This document shows, piece after piece, positions 60,990 through 64,000 of a stretch of 64,000 nt of DNA. The position numbers were made by a program, and so were the translations under genes. The stretch comes from Afipia clevelandensis ATCC 49720. GTDB lineage: Bacteria; Pseudomonadota; Alphaproteobacteria; Rhizobiales; Xanthobacteraceae. The DNA lies in NCBI RefSeq assembly GCF_000336555.1, contig NZ_KB375281.1:4208155-4272154 (forward strand), in the 5' to 3' direction. The notes below the pieces were generated by a model that had not been told where the DNA came from, made no database searches, and saw nothing but the letters and a program-made list of their open reading frames with translations. How positions within the stretch are numbered: the stretch's first letter is position 1; each line of letters starts with the position of its first letter.

Positions 60990-61400
60990 TCAGCTTGCTG
61001 TTCGGCCAATCAGTCTCAGTATTTTCGACAAGGCGGAACTGGCCGTTCCGAGATGTTTGTAATTGACCGCCGCCACTTTCTCGAGGCGATGCGCTCCCGT
61101 CTTTGTCAGGGTCACCAGCACTCGTCGGTTGTCCGTGGAATCTACGGTCCGTCGCAGGAGTCCCCGGCTCGCCATCCGGGCAACAAGTTCTCCTGCCGTG
61201 TGATGCTTGATCAGCAAAAGCCGGGCGAGCTCACCGACATGCATCGGATCCTTTCCAGCCCATCCCCTGATAGCGAGAAGCGCCTGGTACTGCTGCGAGG
61301 TCAAGCCCGCTTTGCGTACGTTTGTTTCACTGAATGAGAGGAAGATTCTCAGTTGGTGACGAAATTCAGCAAGGGCCTTGTAGTCGATCGGCTTGCTCAC
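60990..61400 (-). CDS. MarR-family transcriptional regulator
   Basis: 136 residues. Winged HTH with KAGLTSQQYQALLAIRGWAG, HVGELARLLLIKHHTAGELV, ASRGLLRRTVDSTDNRRVLV and LTKTGAHRL. Such proteins usually repress catabolic or efflux genes and respond to aromatic ligands. It lies convergent to the permease gene; the target is unclear. Confidence 0.88.
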   Translation of the reverse strand: MSKPIDYKALAEFRHQLRIFLSFSETNVRKAGLTSQQYQALLAIRGWAGKDPMHVGELARLLLIKHHTAGELVARMASRGLLRRTVDSTDNRRVLVTLTKTGAHRLEKVAAVNYKHLGTASSALSKILRLIGRTAS

Positions 61401-61536
61401 TGCAGCCTTCCTTTGCCATTTGTGCGCAGAGCGATTTGACCCGGGCTGAGTTACTCACCAATCTTGCGAGAACAGAATCGTCGAAATCCGGTGCTCTTCC
61501 CCAAGACGATAAACGTCATGGCGCGACGACGTCACA

Positions 61537-62148
61537 TTATTCATTCGAGGAGTTAAACAACTCCAAAAGCGCCTTCTGAAATTCAATCGGAATTCGGGTG
61601 TTTCGGCGGCGCGTCGAGACTTCCAAGGCGGCGGCCACCTCGGCTTTGGAGACGCCCCCTGAGGACATCTTCGCAATAATATCGTTCCACATGATCGTGA
61701 GCGATTTTCCGGCACGGAAGGACGGCTTGATCGTTCTTCCCTTCAGTTGTGCCCATCTCAGGATTTCCGCGAGTGTTTGCGGGCCGCAGTTTCGTGCAGT
61801 CGCAAGATGCCTGTAGGTCAGCCGGCGTATCAACAGGTCAGACGGCGTCCATCTGCCCCGCGGCGGGTTCTCGCCAGTCAAATCCGTTGAAAGAATCTTC
61901 AGGACATTCTCAGCCCGGACGCTCAACTGGATGTCCTGGTCCTGCGGAGAGCAGGCCGTCGCGGACCGCGGATCATGCAGACGGGCGCTCATCGCCCGTC
62001 CGTCGCCGTCATAGCGATCAACTGAATGCTTCGCGATGTTCGCGCGGGCGCGGTCCATGCGCTCAACACTCACTGTCGACTTCATTGGCGGGGGATGTCC
62101 ACACCCGTCATTCGCAGCTTTCACGCTTGGTCGATTGTGCGATTTCAT
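61537..62148 (-). CDS. Protein with RNA polymerase alpha-CTD-like segment
   Basis: 203 residues. The central part (about 77-145), LSVRAENVLKILSTDLTGEN to LATARNCGPQTLAEILRWAQ, resembles the alpha C-terminal domain of RNA polymerase (LSVRAxNxL ... RNxGxKSLxEI), including the Asn/Cys-Gly turn of its helix-hairpin-helix. The C-terminal part (SSGGVSKAEVAAALEVSTRR) looks like a second helical DNA-binding element. The N-terminal 75 residues are low complexity, and the start (62148 or 62085) is uncertain. It is divergent from a Liv-type ABC operon and is probably a DNA-binding regulator of new type. Confidence 0.55.
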   Translation of the reverse strand: MKSHNRPSVKAANDGCGHPPPMKSTVSVERMDRARANIAKHSVDRYDGDGRAMSARLHDPRSATACSPQDQDIQLSVRAENVLKILSTDLTGENPPRGRWTPSDLLIRRLTYRHLATARNCGPQTLAEILRWAQLKGRTIKPSFRAGKSLTIMWNDIIAKMSSGGVSKAEVAAALEVSTRRRNTRIPIEFQKALLELFNSSNE

Positions 62149-62200
62149 CGGCGCCGGGAAAACTGATTAATCCTGAGGCAGTAACCGTTTGGTGCGGAGC

Positions 62201-62223
62201 AATATATCGTATCGCGATATATT
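62201..62223. promoter_or_regulatory. Perfect palindrome upstream of the ABC operon
   Basis: AATATATCG and CGATATATT are perfect 9-bp arms around five bases, in the 223-base gap between the alpha-CTD-like gene and the binding-protein gene. Strong operator candidate for a dimeric regulator (GntR- or PadR-like spacing); none of the nearby regulators can be assigned. Confidence 0.55.
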
Positions 62224-62371
62224 CACGACGGCAACGTATAGAACGAAAGTCACATTGACGAAAAGGGTGTGCGTGAAAGTATCAAGGGATCATCGGAACC
62301 GTCCGCAAGAGATCGGTCCGCAGGCCGGTTCGTCTTGATCGGCAACATAAAAGATCCAGGGAGGATTGCTC

Positions 62372-63733
62372 GTGACCAAGAAACTGTTCGATAAGGAAAT
62401 GAGTTTGTCGGTTTCGCGTCGAAGCCTGTTGCAGAGTGGTGCGGGCTTGATCGGCGGAGCCATGCTTTCCACTGGCATGACGATTCCAGCATTCGCAGTG
62501 GGAGAGTCGCCGATCGGAACGTGGCCTGCCGGCTCGGCCGGAGACACGGTATTCATTGGAGCCACGATACCGCGCACCGGTGCCTACGCGGCGCAGGGCG
62601 AAGACGAGCTCAAGGGCATGGAACTGGCCGTTGAGCACATCAACGAGGGGCATGATCTTATCAAGAAGATCGCTCCGAAGGTCACCAAGGGCGTTCTCGG
62701 CAAGAAGGTGAAGCTGGTGTCCGCCGATTCCGCGGCCAAGCCGAACCAGGCGTTGCAGGCGCAGCAGACTTTCATCAACGACAACAAGATTGTCGCGATG
62801 ACCGGTTCAACCTCGTCGGCGGTTGCAGTTGCGCTGAACAAGTTCGCAGAACGCGAGAAGATCCTCTATCTCGTGGCGATCTCCGGCTCGAACGACACCA
62901 CCGGCAAGGACTGCTCGCGCTACTCCATGCGGCAATGCTTCTACGGTGACACTGCTGCCAACGCTATCGGACCGGTCCTGCTGAAGAATTTCGGCAAGGG
63001 CAAGAAGGCGGCGTTTATGACGCCGGACTACACCTACGGCCACACGGTCACCAAGGCGGTGAACGAGTACCTCACCAAGAACGGCGGCTGGACCATGGTA
63101 ACCAACCAGGTCTCTCCGCTCGGCACACAGGACTTCAGCCAGTATCTGACCAACATCGCCAATTCCGGTGCTGAGTTCATCGTCAATGTGAACTGGGGCC
63201 GCGACGCAGTGTTGTCGGTCCAGCAGGCCAAGCAGTTCGGCCTGACGCCGAAGATGAAGATGGTGATTCCGTACCAGATTCCATTCCTCGCCAAGGAAGT
63301 CGGCGCGGAACTGACAGAAGGCGTCTTCGCGGCGACCGACTTCTGGTGGACACTGGAAGACAAGTATCCGCTGGCCAAGATGTTCGTCTCGACTTTTGAA
63401 AAGAAGTACGGCTACAAGCCCGAATGGGGCGCCGAGAACGCTTACATGCAGTTTGCAATGTGGGCACGCATGGTTTCGCAAGCCGGCACGTTCTATCCGC
63501 CGAGCGTCATCAAGGAATACGAAAAGGGCGAAACCTTCCCGTCGATGGTTGGCGATGTGCATTTCCGCGCCGCCGATCACCAGCTCGTCCGGCCGGTCAT
63601 CATTGTCAGGGGCAAGGCGCCCAAGGACATGAAAAACAAGGAAGACTTCTGGGAAGTCATGGAAGTCGTCCCCGGCGAACCGCTGATGCAGAAGCCGGAA
63701 GCGTCCGGCTGCAAGCTCGGCGATTACACCTGA
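62372..63733 (+). CDS. Liv-type ABC substrate-binding protein with Tat-like signal
   Basis: 453 residues from GTG 62372 with GGGAGG seven bases upstream. The N-terminus carries SRRSLLQSGAGLIGGAMLST, a twin-arginine-like signal. The mature part is a type I binding protein of the urea/amide and branched-chain group: GDTVFIGATIPRTGAYAAQG, ISGSNDTTGKDCSRYSMRQC, FGKGKKAAFMTPDYTYGHTV, SGAEFIVNVNWGRDAVLSVQ. Followed by a LivH homologue. The ligand is unknown. Confidence 0.9.
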   Translation: MTKKLFDKEMSLSVSRRSLLQSGAGLIGGAMLSTGMTIPAFAVGESPIGTWPAGSAGDTVFIGATIPRTGAYAAQGEDELKGMELAVEHINEGHDLIKKIAPKVTKGVLGKKVKLVSADSAAKPNQALQAQQTFINDNKIVAMTGSTSSAVAVALNKFAEREKILYLVAISGSNDTTGKDCSRYSMRQCFYGDTAANAIGPVLLKNFGKGKKAAFMTPDYTYGHTVTKAVNEYLTKNGGWTMVTNQVSPLGTQDFSQYLTNIANSGAEFIVNVNWGRDAVLSVQQAKQFGLTPKMKMVIPYQIPFLAKEVGAELTEGVFAATDFWWTLEDKYPLAKMFVSTFEKKYGYKPEWGAENAYMQFAMWARMVSQAGTFYPPSVIKEYEKGETFPSMVGDVHFRAADHQLVRPVIIVRGKAPKDMKNKEDFWEVMEVVPGEPLMQKPEASGCKLGDYT

Positions 63734-63781
63734 TCGACGATTATCCGTTCTGTCCGAGAGCGGGTGCATTCGCAGTAGGCG

Positions 63782-63813
63782 ATGGCCGGGCCATTTAGGA
63801 AAAGCCCGGCCAT
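63782..63813 (+). promoter_or_regulatory. Hairpin between binding-protein and permease genes
   Basis: 10-bp perfect stem ATGGCCGGGC/GCCCGGCCAT with a 12-base loop, about 50 bases after the stop. No T run; same kind of intra-operon structure as at 43188. Confidence 0.55.
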
Positions 63814-63858
63814 TCCTCTACCGCGTTCCTTGAATTTTATCCGACGGCGAGCGACAGC

Positions 63859-64000
63859 GTGATCAATTGGGCGAATTTCATCTCGCAGTGTTTCAACGGG
63901 CTGGTGCTCGGTGCGCTTCTGGCGCTGATCTCATCTGGATTGACGATCATCTACGGCACACTCGGGGTGCTCAACCTCGCGCACGGCGCGATGTTCATGC
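63859..64000 (+). CDS. LivH-type ABC permease, 3' partial
   Basis: Starts at GTG 63859 and runs off the window. The 47 visible codons give NWANFISQCFNGLVLGALLA, LISSGLTIIYGTLGVLNLAH, GAMFM, the N-terminal membrane helices and the NLAHGA motif of LivH/UrtB permeases. Second gene of the operon beginning at 62372. Confidence 0.9.
   Translation, partial: MINWANFISQCFNGLVLGALLALISSGLTIIYGTLGVLNLAHGAMFM

Noticed and set aside
1-64000. CRISPR array or rRNA genes
   Set aside because: No regularly spaced identical repeats and no rRNA-like sequence were seen on either strand.

Overview
The window looks like a chromosomal segment of an alphaproteobacterium, most likely of the Bradyrhizobium/Afipia/Rhodopseudomonas group (Nitrobacteraceae). 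The reasons are the moderately high GC content, the fdsGBACD-type formate dehydrogenase locus with an OFA transporter, several branched-chain-amino-acid-type (Liv) ABC systems with CoA transferases, the ScfR-regulated methylcitrate genes, and many small signal-peptide proteins. Genus is inference; no rRNA or other marker gene is present.

Layout. 1-8.06 kb: a type I secretion cassette made of a haem peroxidase with C-terminal RTX repeats (5' end outside the window), a PrtD-type ABC exporter, a second RTX protein and an HlyD-type adaptor. 8.2-13.4 kb: a small iron-permease-family protein, XRE and LysR regulators, and, divergent from LysR, a tightly overlapping run of genes (double GNAT - isochorismatase-fold hydrolase - small protein - DedA membrane protein - small exported protein) that I cannot match to a described system. 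13.4-23.3 kb: an accessory and decayed zone. It holds a mini-ORF with a near-perfect Shine-Dalgarno and a strong terminator, a frameshifted small gene, an ISNCY-type element inserted exactly in the stop codon of a small membrane protein gene (5-bp target duplication), a serine recombinase with a translationally coupled unknown partner, a secreted trypsin-like protease, a complete IS66 element with 8-bp target duplication, palindromic repeats, a decayed JetD/DUF2220 fragment, and a truncated copy of the ScfR regulator found intact at 54 kb.

23.4-34.2 kb: a formate locus with a ModE-like/PBP-like regulator, a LysR regulator, fdsG, fdsB, fdsA, fdhD, fdsD, an OFA-family transporter, a PsiF-like exported protein and a truncated mobB. 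34.2-49.2 kb: a catabolic and uptake region. A fumarylacetoacetase-like hydrolase, a class III CoA transferase and an enoyl-CoA hydratase lie divergent from an AraC regulator. They are followed by a Liv-type binding protein, a second AraC regulator, a full Liv ABC operon, and a CoA transferase, SDR and GST. The substrate is probably an organic or aromatic acid activated as a CoA ester, but it cannot be read from the sequence.

49.6-55.4 kb: propionate catabolism (acyl-CoA thioesterase, prpD, prpC, prpB) divergent from ScfR, whose promoter carries tandem TTTGCAAAG boxes. 55.5-60.9 kb: an iron/siderophore uptake set with a decayed ECF sigma fragment, an AraC regulator, a TonB-dependent receptor, an unknown 122-aa protein and an RhtX/FptX-type permease. 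61.0-64.0 kb: a MarR regulator, a protein with an RNA-polymerase alpha-CTD-like segment, a palindromic operator candidate, and the start of a third Liv-type ABC operon that runs off the window.
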